From assembly GCA_963971425.1 (NCBI GenBank), contig OZ020514.1, forward strand, positions 47,583,527-47,647,526: a DNA stretch of 64,000 nucleotides, written 5' to 3'. Within the stretch, counting starts at the first letter, position 1. Each line of letters begins with the position of its first letter. The notes beneath the pieces were generated by a model. It did not search any database. It was not told the DNA's origin and worked only from the letters and a program-made list of their open reading frames with translations. Source of the DNA: Bryoerythrophyllum caledonicum. Lineage: Eukaryota > Streptophyta > Bryopsida > Pottiales > Pottiaceae. The position numbers and the translations under genes were made by a program. Below are positions 1-12,902 of the stretch, piece after piece.

Positions 1-3000
1 ACAACACGAAGATCACGAAGAGCAGGACACGAAGATCACGAAGAGAAAAACACGAAGAGGACGAGCAGACGAAGAGAAGAACACGATGAAGACGACTTGA
101 CGAAGAGCAGAACACGAAGATCACGAAGAGCAGAACACAAAGATCACGAAGAGCAGAACAGGCAGATCACGAAGAGCACAACACGAAGAGGACGAGCTGA
201 CGAAGAGCAGAACATAAAGACGACGAGCTCACGAAGAGCAGAACGCAAAGATTACAAAGAGCAGAACACGAAGAGCTCGAAGAGTAGAACACGAAGATCA
301 CGAAGAGCAAAACACGAAGAGGACGAGCTGACGAAGAGCAGAACACGAAGATCACGAAGAGCAGGACAAGAAGATCACGAAGAGCAGAACACGAAGAGGA
401 CGAGCTGACGAAGAGCAGAACACGAAGACGACGAGCTGACGAAGAGCAGAACACAAAGATTACGAAGAGCAGAACACGAAGATCAGGAAGAGCAGAACAC
501 GAAGAGGACGAGCTGACGAAGAGAAGAACACGAAGATCACAAAGAGCATAACACGAAGATCACGAAGAGCATAACACGAAGATCACGAAGAGCATAACAC
601 GAAGATCACGAAGAGCACAACACGAAGATCATGAAGAGCGGAACACGAAGAGGACGAGCTGACAAAGAGAAGAACACGAAAATCACGAAAAGCAGAACAC
701 GAAGAGGAGGAGTTGACGAAGAGCACAACACGAAGATCACAAAGAGCAGAACACGAAGATCACGAAGAGCAGAACACGAAGAGGACGAGCTCACGAAGAG
801 CAGAACACGAAGATCACCAAGAGGAGAACACGAAGATCACGAAGAGCAGAACACGAAGAGGACGTGCTGACGAAGAGCAGAACATGAGATCACGAAGAGC
901 AGAACACGAAGAGGACAAGCTGACGAAGAGCTGAACACGAAGACGACGAGCTGACGAAGAGCAGAACACAAAGATTACGAAGAGCAGAACACGAAGATCA
1001 CGAAGAGCAGAACACAAAGAGGACGAGCTGACGAAGAGCAGAACACGAAGACGACGAGCTGATGAAGAGCAGAACACAAAGATTACGAAGAGCAGAACAC
1101 GAAGATCACGAAGAGCAGAACACGAAGATTACGAAGAGCACAACACGAAGAGGACGAGCTGACCAAGAGCAGAACACGAACATCACGAAGAGCAAGAAGC
1201 GAAGATCATGAAGAGCAAAACACGAAGAGGACGAGCCCACGAAGAGAAGAACACGAAGACCACGAAGAGCATAACATGAAGATCACGAAGAGCATAACAC
1301 GAAGATCACGAAGAGCGGAACACGAAGAGGACGAGCTGACGAAGAGAAGAACACGAAAATCACGAAAAGTAGAACACGATGAGGAGGAGTTGACGAAGAG
1401 CACAACACGAAGATCACGAAGAGCAGAACCCGAAGATCACGAAGAGCAGAACACGAAGAGGACGAGCTCACGAAGAGCTGAACACAAAGATCACGAAGAG
1501 CAGGAAGCGAAGATCACGAAGAGCAAAACACGAAGAGGACGAGCCCACAAAGAGCATAACACGAAGATCACGAAGAGCATAACACGAAGATCACGAAGAG
1601 CACAACACGAAGATCATGAAGAGCGGAACACGAAGAGGACGAGCTGACGAAGAGAAGAACACGAAAATTACAAAAAGCAGAACACGAAGAGGAGGAGTTG
1701 ACGAAGAGCACAACACGAAGATCACAAAGAGCAGAACACGAAGATCACGAAGAGCAGAACACGAAGAGGACGAGCTCACGAAGAGCAGAACACGAAGATC
1801 ACGAAGAGGAGAACACGAAGATCACGAAGAGCAGAACACGAAGAGGACGTGCTGACGAAGAGCAGAACACGAGATCACGAAGAGCAGAACACGAAGAGGA
1901 CAAGCTGACGAAGAGCTGAACAGGAAGACGACGAGCTGACGAAGAGCAGAACACAAAGATTACGAAGAGCAGAACACGAAGATCACGAAGAGCAGAACAC
2001 GAAGAGGACGAGCTGACGAAGAGCAGAACACGAAGAGGACGTGCTGACGAAGAGCAGAACACGAGATCACGAAGAGCAGAACACGAAGAGGACAAGCTGA
2101 CGAAGAGCAGAACACGAAGACGACGAGCTGATGAAGAGCAGAACACAAAGATTACGAAGAGCAGAACACGAAGATCACGAAGAGCAGAACACGAAGATTA
2201 CGAAGAGCACAACACGAAGACGACGAACTGACCAAGAGCAGAACACGAACATCACGAAGAGCAAGAAGCGAAGATCACGAAGAGCAAAACACGAAGAGGA
2301 CGAGCCCACGAAGAGAAGAACACAAAGACCACGAAGAGCATAACACGAAGATCACGAAGAGCAGAACACGAAGATCACGAAGAGCGGAACACGAAGAGGA
2401 CGAGCTGACGAAGAGAAGAACACGAAAATCACGAAAAGTAGAACACGAAGAGGAGGAGTTGACGAAGAGCACAACACGAAGATCACGAAGAGCAGAACCC
2501 GAAGAGGACGAGCTCACGAAGAGCAGAACACGAAAATCACGAAGAGCAGGAAGCGAAGATCACGAAGAGCAGGAAGCGAAGATCACGAAGAGCAAAACAC
2601 GAAGAGGACGAGCCGACAAAGAGAAGAACACGAAGATCACGAAGAGCATAACACGAAGGTCACGAAGAGCACAACACGAAGATCATGAAGAGCGGAACAC
2701 GAAGAGGACGAGCTGACAAAGAGAAGAACACGAAAATCACAAAAAGCAGAACACGAAGAGGAGGAGTTGACGAAGAGCACAACACGAAGATCACAAAGAG
2801 CAGAACACGAAGATCACGAAGAGCAGAACACGAAGAGGACGAGCTCACGAAGAGCAGAACACGAAGATCACGAAGAGGAGAACACGGAGATCACGAAGAG
2901 CAGAACACAAAGAGGACGTGCTGACGAAGAGCAGAACACGAAGATCACGAAGAGCAGAACACGAAGAGGACAAGCTGACGAAGAGCTGAACACGAAGACG

Positions 3001-6000
3001 ACGAGCTGACGAAGAGCAAAACACAAAGATTACGAAGAGCAGAACACGAAGATCACGAAGAGCAGAACACGAAGAGGACGAGCTGACGAAGAGAAGAACA
3101 CGAAGATCACGAAGAGCAGAACACAAAGATCACGAAGAGCAGAACACAAAGATCACGAAGAGCAGAACACGAAGATCACAAAGAGCAGAACACGAAGAGG
3201 ACGAGCTGACGAAGAGAAGAACACGAAGATCACGAAGAGCAGAACACAAAGATCACAAAGACCAAACACGAAGATCAGGACGAGCTGAACACGATGAGGA
3301 CGAGCTAACGAAGAGAAGAACACGAAGATCAAGAAGAGCAGAACACGAAGATCACGAAGAACAGAACACGAAGATCACGAAGAGCTGAACACGAAGAGGA
3401 CGAGCTGACGAAGAGTAGAACACGAAGAGAACGAGCTAACGAAGAGCAAAACACAAAGATCATGAAGAGCAGAACACGAAGATCACGAAGAGCAGAACAC
3501 GAAGAGGACGAGCTTACGAAGAGCAGAACACGAAGAGGACGAGCTCACGAAGAGCAGAACACGAAGATCACGAAGAGTAGGACACGAAGATCACGAAGAG
3601 CAAAACACGAAGAGGACGAGCTGACGAAGAGAAGAACACGAAGATCACGAAGAGAATAACACGAAGATCACGAAGAGCATAACACGAAGATCACGAAGAG
3701 CACAACACAAAGAACACGAAGAGCACAACACGAAGATTATGAAGAGCGGAACACGAAGAGGACGAGCTGACGAAGAGAAGAACACGATGATGACGAAGAG
3801 CAGAACACAAAGATCAAGAAGAACAAAACACGAAGATCACGAATAGCAGAACACGATGAGGACGAGCTGACGAAGAGAAGAACACAAAGAGGACGAGCTG
3901 ACGAAGAGAAGAACACGAAGATCTAGTAGAGCAGAACACGAAGATTACGAAGAGCAGAACACGAAGAGGACAAGCTGACGAAGAGCAGAACACGAAGAGA
4001 ACGAGCTGACGAAGAGCAGAACACAAAGATCACGAAGAGCAGAACACGAAGATCACGAAGAGCAGAACACGAAGAGGACGAGCTCACGAAGAGCAGAACA
4101 CGAAGATCAGGAAGAGCAGGACACAAAGATCACGAAGAGTAGAACACGAAGAGGACGAGCTGACGAAAAGAAGAACACGAAGATCTAGAAGAGCAGAACA
4201 CGAAGATCACGAAGAGCAGAACACGAAGATCACGAAGAGCAGAACACGAAGATCACGAAGAGCAGAACACGAAGAGGACGAGCTGACGAAGAGCTCAACA
4301 CAAAGATCACGAAGAGCAGAACACGAAGATCACGAAGAGTAGAACACGAAGAGGACGAGCTCACGAAGAGCAGAACACGAAGATCAGGAAGAGCAGGACA
4401 CAAAGATCACGAAGAGCAGAACACAAAGAGGACGAGCTGACGAAAAGAAGAACACGAAGATCTAGAAGAGCAGAACACGAAGATCACGAAGAGCAGAACA
4501 CAAAGATCACGAAGAGCAGAACACGAAGAGGACGAGCTGACGAAGAGCTCAACACAAAGATCACGAAGAGCAGAACACGAAGATCACGAAGAGCAGAACA
4601 CGAAGAGGACGAGCTCACGAAGAGCAGAACACGAAGATCAGGAAGAGCAGGACACGAAGATCACGGAGAGCAGAACACGAAGAGGACGAGCTGACGAAGA
4701 GAAGAACACGAAGATCACGAAGAGCATAACACGAAGATCACGAAGAGCATAACACAAAGATCACAAAGAGCACAACACGAAGATTACGAAGAGCAGAACA
4801 CGAAGAGCAGAACACGAAGAGGACGAGCTGACGAAGAGAAGAACACGAAGATCACGAAAAGCAGAACACGAAGAGGACGAGTTGAGGAAGAGCAGAACAC
4901 GAAGATCACGAAGAGCTGAACAGGAAGATCACGAAGAGCAGAACACGAAGAGGACGAGCTCACGAAGAGCAGAACACGAAGATCACGTAGAGCAGGACAC
5001 GAAGACTAGGAAGAGCAAAACACGAAGAGGACGAGCTGACGAAGAGAAGAACACGAAGATCACGAAAAGGAGAACACGAAGAGAACGAGTTGACGAAGAG
5101 CAGAACATGATGATCACAAAGAGAAGAACACGAAGAGGACGAGCTCACGAAGAGCAGAACACGAAGATCACGAAGAGCAGGACACGAAGACTAGGAAGAG
5201 CAAAACACGAAGAGGACGAGCTGACGAAGAGAAGAACACGAAGATCAGGAAGAGCATAACACGAAGATCACGAAGAGCATAACACGAAGATCACGAAGAG
5301 CAGAACACGAAGATCACGAAGAGCAGAACACGAAGATTACGAAGAGCAGAACACGAAGAGGACGAGCTGACGAAGAGAAGAACACGAAGATCACGAAAAG
5401 CAGAACACGAAGAGGACGAGTTGACGAAGAGCAGAACAGGAAGATCACGAAGAGCAGAACACGAAGAGGACGAGCTGACGAAGAGTCGAACACGAAGATC
5501 ACGAAGAGCAAGACACGAAGAAGACGAGCTGACGATGAGCGGATCACAAAGATCACGAAGAGTAGAACACGAGGAGGACGAGCTGACGAAGAGCAGAACA
5601 CGAAGATCACGAAGAGCAGAACACGATGATCACGAAGAGCAGAACACGAAGAGGACGAGCTCACGAAGAGCAGAACACGAAGATCACGAAGAGCAGGACA
5701 CGAAGACTAGGAAGAGCAAAACACGAAGAGGACGAGCTGACGAAGAGAAGAACACGAAGATCAAGAAGAGCATAACACGAAGATCACGAAGAGCATAACA
5801 CGAAGATCACGAAGAGCAGAACACGAAGATCATGAAGAGCAGAACACGAAGATCACCAAGAGGGGAACACGAAGAGGACGAGCTGACGAAGAGAAGAACA
5901 CGAAGATCACGAAAAGCAGAACACGAAGAGGACGAGTTGACGAAGAGCAGAACAGGAAGATCACGAAGAGCAGAACACGAAGAGGAGGAGCTGACGAAGA

Positions 6001-6121
6001 GTCGAACACGAAGATCACGAACAGCAGGACACGAAGAAGACGAGCTGACGATGAGCAGATCACGAAGATCACGAAGAGTAGAACACGAGGAGGACGAGCT
6101 GACGAAGAGCAGAACACGAAG
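1..6121. repeat. Purine-rich satellite array with higher-order repeats
   Basis: The stretch is built from two interleaved short units. One is about 23 bp (AACACGAAGATCACGAAGAG plus CAG). The other is about 31 bp and has GGACGAGCTGACG in place of TCACG. T is rare on the plus strand, so strand asymmetry is extreme. Higher-order copies are visible: the block at 606-934 recurs at 1591-1919 (offset 985) and its first part again at 2660-2848 (a further 1069). A roughly 516-bp offset links 5421-5600 with 5938-6115. The array starts before base 1 and stops abruptly near 6121. The unit lengths sum to 54, a multiple of 3, which keeps several frames open on both strands. The predicted peptides are Arg/Glu/Lys/Ser low-complexity and are not credible genes. 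Confidence 0.95.
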
Positions 6122-6125
6122 ATCT

Positions 6126-6940
6126 GAAGGAAGGAGGGTGAATTGAATGAAACCAGGGAGCCTCTCCTTTCCTCCGGCTAGTAGTCAATTCCTTGTGCAT
6201 AAGGGAACCCTAATTTTTTTCTAGTCTCACACGTCACGCGGAAGCGCTGTCAAAATTTCACTAGAATTAGGGTTACAATTAACTCAACTCAACCAAGTGA
6301 TTAGTCTACAAGAATAAGAGAACGCAGCTAGAGGCTCATGCGTAGCTTAGTGTTAAGATGGGGGTTAATCATGTGAAGCATATGTGGGGTGCACGTGAAT
6401 GGTTGGTTACAATTTTTGAGTAAACATGTATGTTGAAGGTGCACTGCTGGTCGCTGGCTGTGAGGTCTAGGGTCGAGTCAAATGATTAATTGAAGGCTGC
6501 CATCATGTTAAGCACAAAAAACTAATAAGAATAAAAAAACAACTATGCGAAACGGAGTTATGGTCAAGGAGATAAATGGTATTATAAGTCTGTAGGAAAT
6601 ATGGGGGCCTGTCTGCTGCCGACTGATTCCAGGGTCACACCCAAGCCTGGAGCTGACCTTTAAGGATATAATCAAGTTTGTGATGCTGAATCGAACCCAT
6701 GTGAGTTGAAAACGTTGGATTTGGAGCTCTAGAGCAAAAGTTACCTCCGTTCAAAGGTGGGTGCAATTAAAAGGCTGGATTAAGTCACCACCTCACTAAT
6801 CAACCACAAGGAACCTAAGTAAGCATGAGATGTGTCACCATGCTTGTATAAATTGTGTGTGAATGGGCTGAGGATTGGTTACACAAGGAACTAGGCCCCG
6901 TATTAGGATCTTGTGTTCAAGATAAGCCACCCTTTAGGGG
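6126..6940. other. Unique-looking sequence, no gene seen
   Basis: This AT-leaning spacer lies between the satellite and the first decayed gene. I see no reading frame of substance, no recognisable RNA gene and no clear repeat in it. Confidence 0.6.
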
Positions 6941-6957
6941 CGGTTTATTTGGCTCAC

Positions 6958-7085
6958 AACGAGATAGGACGAGCATGTACCAATAATGACCGGGCGCGTA
7001 CGAACATCATGGCAGGGCGCAAACAAAGAGGGGTCTGGCAAGTGCAAAGAGGGGTCCGATGCGTGCGAACAGGGGCCGGGCACGT
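6958..7085 (+). repeat. Degenerate GGGCGCGT-type repeat, patch 1
   Basis: A short patch with phrases such as CCGGGCGCGTACGAAC, GCAGGGCGCAAAC and GGGCCGGGCACGTG at roughly 20-30 bp spacing. The same phrase style, in the same orientation, makes up the patch at 9950-10350 on the other side of the zinc-finger gene remnant. The repeat is too diverged for a fixed unit length by eye. Confidence 0.5.
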
Positions 7086-7258
7086 GATAAATCTATAAAT
7101 CAGTTATTGCAAATTAAGGGAGTTACAAAGTTAGCTGCCGGAAATGGAACAATGCTTTAAAGATGTCCTTATATTGCCTATATAAATGCCGGAACATACA
7201 AAATGTTTATTAATGCTACGCCTTCATCTTGCATTCTATTTGCCTATGCTCCACTTCA

Positions 7259-9572
7259 TCACGCATCAGCTCTACTTGGTTCACCACTTGCTCCAGCCCC
7301 ATCATGAAGCAAATTACGAGCCGCTTGCGTCCTCCAGTAAGGCCGATCCGAGTCTAGCAGAGCACGTAACATGGATGAGTTCCAAAGTGCTTTGAGAATC
7401 TTCATAGTCGCCGGACTATGTTCCTCAAGAAGGAAGTCAATAGCTTCCTCCTTCCAAATTTCCTTCCACTACGATTCTTCCCATTGCAACGCATTGTGAA
7501 GGTCAAGATCAGTGGCCTCTCCCAATTTTGACACCACACGTCCCTGGTGACTCCATAGTTTCCCATCTAGATGTCGCTTGAATTGGAATAGCTTGCGTCT
7601 AGCATCCCAATGTCCGCCCTTGACTTGGTAGAAGAAGTTCCGTTTACTAACATTCGCCGCGGTGGTTTGATATGAGCTTCTTGGCCACTTGTACAATTTC
7701 TTCGTGGTCATTTTCCCAACCAAATTGCGAGCTTACATTGGACTTATGTAGCTGGTGGCACTGCACACGCCAACTCCATACCAAATCTTCTCCCCACTTT
7801 TGAACATAGGCGTCCTCAGGTGTGGTCTCTAGGTTCAACTCCCAACTTGGTGGCATGTAGGTGGTGAGGCCAAACAAATCATACAAGCTCTGATGAAATG
7901 GTGCTCTACACTTTGCGCAAAATCTACGTGTCAAGAGACCACCTAGGAGGCACATTGGATGGTATAAACACCGGCACGTGCTAAGAACATATGTACCATC
8001 TAGTCCGAAAGGATTTAAAGAAACCGAGCAATCATCTCCATTTTGCGTGAAGCTTGGTGGTGTTGGCCATAATTTGTGTGCTTCCACGTTTCCGCTTGGT
8101 TGAAGGGCATGAGAAGACATAGCCTCTGCGTGGTCCCACTCCAACTTTGCCCAGTCAATGGATCCACCATCACGCACTGGCAAGTCACTTTGAAACATCT
8201 CATCGATATGTACCCAAAATGTGAGTCCAAAGTCAATTGGGATATTTGCCGTCAGATATTCGATGTCAATCTTCTCGACCTCTATTGCCATTTGCCTCGC
8301 ACAACCAACATTCAAGATGCATGCCACCTTTCATTGATAGTACTGCTCGTCTACCGATCTAATCATTTTTTGAAGGATTTTGTTTGCACTACAAAGCTGA
8401 ACTAGTTCTGTGCTTGGATTGGGTGGGGAAAACGATAGAGAATCCTTGGTGCCGCTGGAATCTACAAATGGTTGCGCTGCTACAGTCGGCGTCGGTAGAA
8501 AAACAGACGGACGACTAGCGAAGCGGTGACGCGATGGTCTTGGCGGGGTCCCTAGCAAACAGCTAGTAATATTGCCAATCAAGTTGACGAGAATTGTGTC
8601 GTCCACACCTCGAGCAACACCGCCAATATTAGCCTAGCTCGCAACAACTCGATGACACAACTCTTCTATCTCGATTGCTTGCTTGGTGATAATATCACCC
8701 TTTTTACTAGATTGTAGCTTGAGGTTTTGAATCTCTTCTTAGAGACGTTGAATTATCTCATCTTTCAAGCTTATAGTGTCCAATAACTCTTAGTGATCAT
8801 TGACGGCCGTACTTCGGGACCCTGATGCTACATGCCTTGTGTTGAAAGTGGTGACTACAACATCCATCATTGGCATTTCATCCATAACATGGATGGATTC
8901 TTCATCTCCCACATCCCCAAGGCGGGCTACAGGTTCATCATCGCCAACAGGATTTACGATTGGTAAATTCTCTTGGCCACCTCCTTGAACCATCGCAAGT
9001 GATGTTTGATGGAGCTTTACTCGCTACCGCTTTTTTCGTGAAGCACACGCCACTGCAGAACTCAATGAACGCCGACCTAGACGTCCATCTGAGTTCGAAT
9101 TAGGTGATGAATCTGACTCTACTGGAGGTACTCCTTCTGAGCCATACGCTTTCTGTGGCCCTAGTGTCGTAAACGGAAACCTTGGATGCTGCTCCCTAGG
9201 CACATCAGAATGCATCCACACCCTCGGCATTTTTGGAGTTTTTCGTACGGTCCTCCAATCCACTCGCATATTGAGAATGACCTCCATATATACCATGCGA
9301 GCAAGATAGAGAGGACAGTCATTGCGGGGCATGAATTCAAGCTCGTATAAGTATTGGTGCGCTTGGAGGGCACGAGTTCGAAACTTCTCGTTGGTGCCAT
9401 ACTTCAAATTTGCCTTGTTTGTGCGACGATTTATCAAATGGTGGTGAAGAGGAAACAACTTTGACAAGTGGCACCACTCAATGTAATCCTTGCAAGTGAG
9501 GAGAGACCATGGCGATGGCTCATCTTGCCAACCCTAGAATGCAATTTTTGCTCGATTGTTGAACACGTACAT
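7259..9572 (-). pseudogene. Decayed gene for a RING-like zinc-finger protein
   Basis: A single unspliced reading frame runs on the minus strand from ATG at 9572 (MYVFNNRAKIAF) to TGA at 7259-7261. It is interrupted by about seven in-frame stops (four TAG, two TAA, one TGA) and one frameshift near 7700. The N-terminal third is basic and compact (for example LHHHLINRRTNKANLKYG). The middle has acidic and Ser-rich stretches and a probable coiled coil (KDEIIQRL, EEIQNLKLQ). At about 7900-7990 lies a Cys/His cluster, CRCLYHPMC followed by RRFCAKCRAPFH, which resembles half of a RING or related treble-clef finger. The C-terminus is Trp- and Lys-rich. A ubiquitin-ligase role would be a guess, since the full eight-ligand RING pattern is not visible. 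It could be a multicopy mobile gene. I am sure it was coding but unsure of its family. Confidence 0.6.
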
Positions 9573-9949
9573 CCGCTTCTTCTAGATTTTTCCGTGCCTC
9601 GGCCTATCCTTGTCTTTCTCCCTCTTCCTCTACGCGGTGGACATTGGTGGCTGCAACTGGGCTTCCGGCTCACTCTCACTTTCTAAAGTGGAATACTCTA
9701 AAAAAATCTATCAAAATTTCCGTTAACTACGCTAAGCTCTATCTCAAAAAAACAAACAAAAATTAACACGTTGGATTTCAAAATAATCCATGGTAGTGAT
9801 GTTAATTAATTTGAACCGTGAACAACGATGATGCAATACGTCGTTAGTGTGCAAATCTGGAGCCTTAATCAAAGATCACGCAATCAGCCACCTTAGAAAA
9901 ATAGTTGAAGGCCACAATTTCCAATTGGAGTTTAGTGAGATAGGCTAAA

Positions 9950-10350
9950 CGCTCGCGGCCATTAATACCTACAAGCGGCGTGCACGTGACCTCGGGATTG
10001 AGCGCATGCTATATGGGGACCACGCACGTACGCTGGAGTCTCGCTCGTACAATTTGGGGTCTCGCGTGCAGGATTTGGGGTCTTGCTCGTACGATCTCGA
10101 GTCGAGCGCGTGGAATCTAGGGCTGCGCGCGCACATAGGGCGGTCGGGCGCGTGGCTAAAGGAGGGTGGGAGCGTGGCAAAGAGTTGGGCGCGTCATTAG
10201 CTAGGGCGGGCGCGTCTCAATCCGGGTCGGGCAGGTACCGTTGTAGGGCGGGTGCGCTTGGATCTGGGCTGAGCGCATGTGAATCTAAGCGAGGCGTGTG
10301 CGAATGTTGGCCAAGCGCATGCAAATTCAGACCGGGCGCTTAGCATCTGG
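9950..10350 (+). repeat. Degenerate GGGCGCGT-type repeat, patch 2
   Basis: About 400 bp of GC-rich phrases around GGGCGCGT, GAGCGCGTGGAATCT and TCGCTCGTACGAT, each followed by an ATCTGGG- or TTTGGGGTC-like tail, so the implied unit is about 25-30 bp. It matches the style and orientation of the patch at 6958-7085. Open frames cross it on both strands but encode low-complexity peptides, so I call it repeat and not gene. It ends just before the CACTA element at 10403. Confidence 0.55.
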
Positions 10351-11594
10351 ATTAGGCACATGCAGACTTGCATGCAAGGCCACGGATTATCATTTTACTA
10401 CACACTATAAGAAACCCGTGTTTTTTGTTATGACCTTAATCATGTCAACGTGTTTTTTTGATGTCTTGGAGCTAGCCAGTAATGTCCCCGTGAACGTGAG
10501 GATGTCCACGCGTCAATAATGAACAGTGGAGGTGGGAGGGTCCCGAAACGCGCGTGCGAAATAGGAGACGCGATGATGTCTCCAACAACGCGCCCATCTC
10601 CGAGGACGTCATCGAGGACATCTTGGGTGACGCAAAACAGCCACGCTGGCAGCAGACAAGCGTTTCACCTGAGGTAAGAATGTCGAAGTTACTGTTGTGC
10701 AAGGTAGAAAGCAGCCCAATGTTAAAAAAAACAACGAAACGGGCAGCGGTCTGCAAGAGGAGGAAAAAAAAGGCACGAGCCTTATAAAACTAGATTTATT
10801 TTTTTTAAAAATAAAAAATATAAAGTATATAAAATTGAAGAATATTCTGATTATATTTATTAACTTTGATCCTCTGAAATTTTTGATTTGTCCACTTCGT
10901 ATCAAAATGGTTTCCAAAATAAAATTTAATTTTAAATATTAAAAATACAAAATATTAATTAATATTATAATAATATTTTATAAAAACTGATTATTCTGTA
11001 ATTAAAGCGGACATATTAAATTCAGTACTGTATATTTAAATATTAAATAATATTTATTAATTAATATAATATTAAATTACCACTTTTCTACCAAAACCCG
11101 AATTATAAGGAATTTAGGGTGATTTTGTAAAGTCCTTGGTGGCTTACCCATTTGGACATATTATATATTTTGTAGTTTACAGCACTTCATCTACATGGCA
11201 AACACAATTCCATGTCGGACAAGGTGACACGTCATTTTGTGTATAGGTCCACGTCACTTGAGACATCCAATTGAAGATGTCTCGAGTAACGTCTAGATGT
11301 CTTTGAGGACATCCCACAGAGACGTCTCTGAAAACATCAGCAGTGTTTGGCAAAACATTGACATGTCCTGGAAAACATCGACATGTCCTGGAAAACATCA
11401 TCGTGTCTTGCAAACATAGTAGGATGAATTTCGTCAAGTTCATTGGATGAATAGAGGCGGCGAGGGTTAGCTGCTCCAGCCATAGTTAGGTCATGAGGCG
11501 GCTAGGATTAGCTGCTGCAGCCATAGTTAGGTCATGAGACCTTTAAATAGAATTTGAGGTTGCACAAAGCTCACTTTGGCCTTCATTTCTCCAA

Positions 11595-11735
11595 GTAGTT
11601 AGAGTTTAGAATGTAGAGGTTGGAGTTTTAGAGTGTAGACTGAGTTTACAAGTTAGAATGTTAGAGTTTAGAGTGTAGAGGTTAGAGTTTTGAGTGTAGA
11701 GGTTAGAGTTTAGAGTGTAGAGGTTAGAGGTGCAG
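11595..11735 (+). repeat. Short tandem repeat inside the CACTA element
   Basis: Imperfect tandem copies of GTGTAGAGGTTAGAGTTTAG, unit about 18-20 bp, seven or so copies. No coding role is apparent. Confidence 0.7.
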
Positions 11736-11954
11736 TGTTGGACATGCAATGTGCTGTGAGCGACATATAGACGTGACCATGTTGTAGAAGACGTATGCCG
11801 CAGCACTTAGGAAACGCAGGGACGTCTTTTGAAACATCCCCGTGTCTATGGAGACATATTTTAAATTGCGTGTATATCATATTACCACATTTGCAAGTAG
11901 GCCAGTAAGCATGAATTTGGATGAATGTACATGTTACATGTAAGATGAGGTATT

Positions 11955-12025
11955 CATGTCTTGTACTCATGTCTTGTACAACATACTCGTGTCTTGTACA
12001 ACGTATTCATGTCTTGTACAACATC
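11955..12025 (+). repeat. 22-bp tandem repeat inside the CACTA element
   Basis: About three to four copies of a roughly 22-bp unit containing CATGTCTTGTACAACAT, with small differences between copies. Confidence 0.75.
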
Positions 12026-12902
12026 TCTTGATGTCCCTCAAAACACCATCACATACACAGCGTCAACAATACCATGCATTAGGGGATGTCACGTCAGACA
12101 CGCATAAGTTCTTTGAGACGTCTGCAATGACACCCTCAGTGCCGACGACCATGGGTCGGCAATGTATTGGAGGACGCGATCATGTCCATCGCCACGTCCT
12201 CTAGGGCATGGCGATGTTCAACGAAATCAGCATCAAAATCCTGGTAGCGTCGGCGTAGACGTCGAGCAGGACATCTCCACGTCAACTCGGGACGTCTTAA
12301 AAAACACAGCCATGTTACCAATGACGTCCCCGCAAACACGAATCTGAAAAAAAAACCACGCAAATATCTGCTGACGTGGCACGCCACGTGACTCTTTCCC
12401 TGGTCCACATCAGAGGCCATGTGGGTCCACGTCACATGCCACATCATATGCCACGTCACCAATGGAGAGGATGAATTTCCCGGCCATGTGGCACTGCCCG
12501 TCATCCTGCCGCTTAGGTGTCGTCTATGTGGCACCCAGTTGGCACCATTTCCAGCCTCCCAAAATCTCCGAAAATCGTCCCTGTCGTAGGGATGTCCTCG
12601 CGTTTTTGGTGATGTCTCCACGCGTTACAGCGTGTTACACGCGTTGGTACGTCAGAGGGATGTAAGTTCGGATGTCTACATGTCTCCTGGGACATGATTC
12701 AGGACGTGACAAAAAACACCGGTTTCTTATTGTGACAAATGGACAGATTCTTATCTCAATTCATATAGGCTCCTCTCAAGTGGCTCCTTGTCCTAGTACT
12801 ATTCGTACTTTGCTAGAAACTAAGAGAAGGACCATCACACATTGGTGGAGGTTTTGTTTTTTTTCTTAAAATTCTAGTTTGTGTAGGGTTGTGATTATTG
12901 CA

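Larger units (their letters stand above)
10403..12734. mobile_element. Non-autonomous CACTA-type DNA transposon
   Basis: The left end reads CACTATAAGAAACCCGTGTT. The right end, read inward on the minus strand, is CACAATAAGAAACCGGTGTT, so the terminal inverted repeats match over about 20 bp with a few differences. The element is flanked on both sides by the 3-bp duplication ACA (10400-10402 and 12735-12737), as expected for CACTA (En/Spm) transposons. The interior is crowded with short GACGTC, GATGTC and ACGTCC motifs in both orientations, typical of CACTA subterminal transposase-binding repeats. There is an AT-rich core at 10800-11160 and tandem repeats near 11.6 and 12.0 kb. I see no transposase coding sequence, so it would depend on an autonomous partner. 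Confidence 0.85.

Noticed and set aside
1-6146. Many open frames of 60-125 codons on both strands of the satellite
   Set aside because: They follow from a repeat whose units sum to a multiple of three and which has few stop triplets. The peptides are low-complexity and shift frame with each unit variant.
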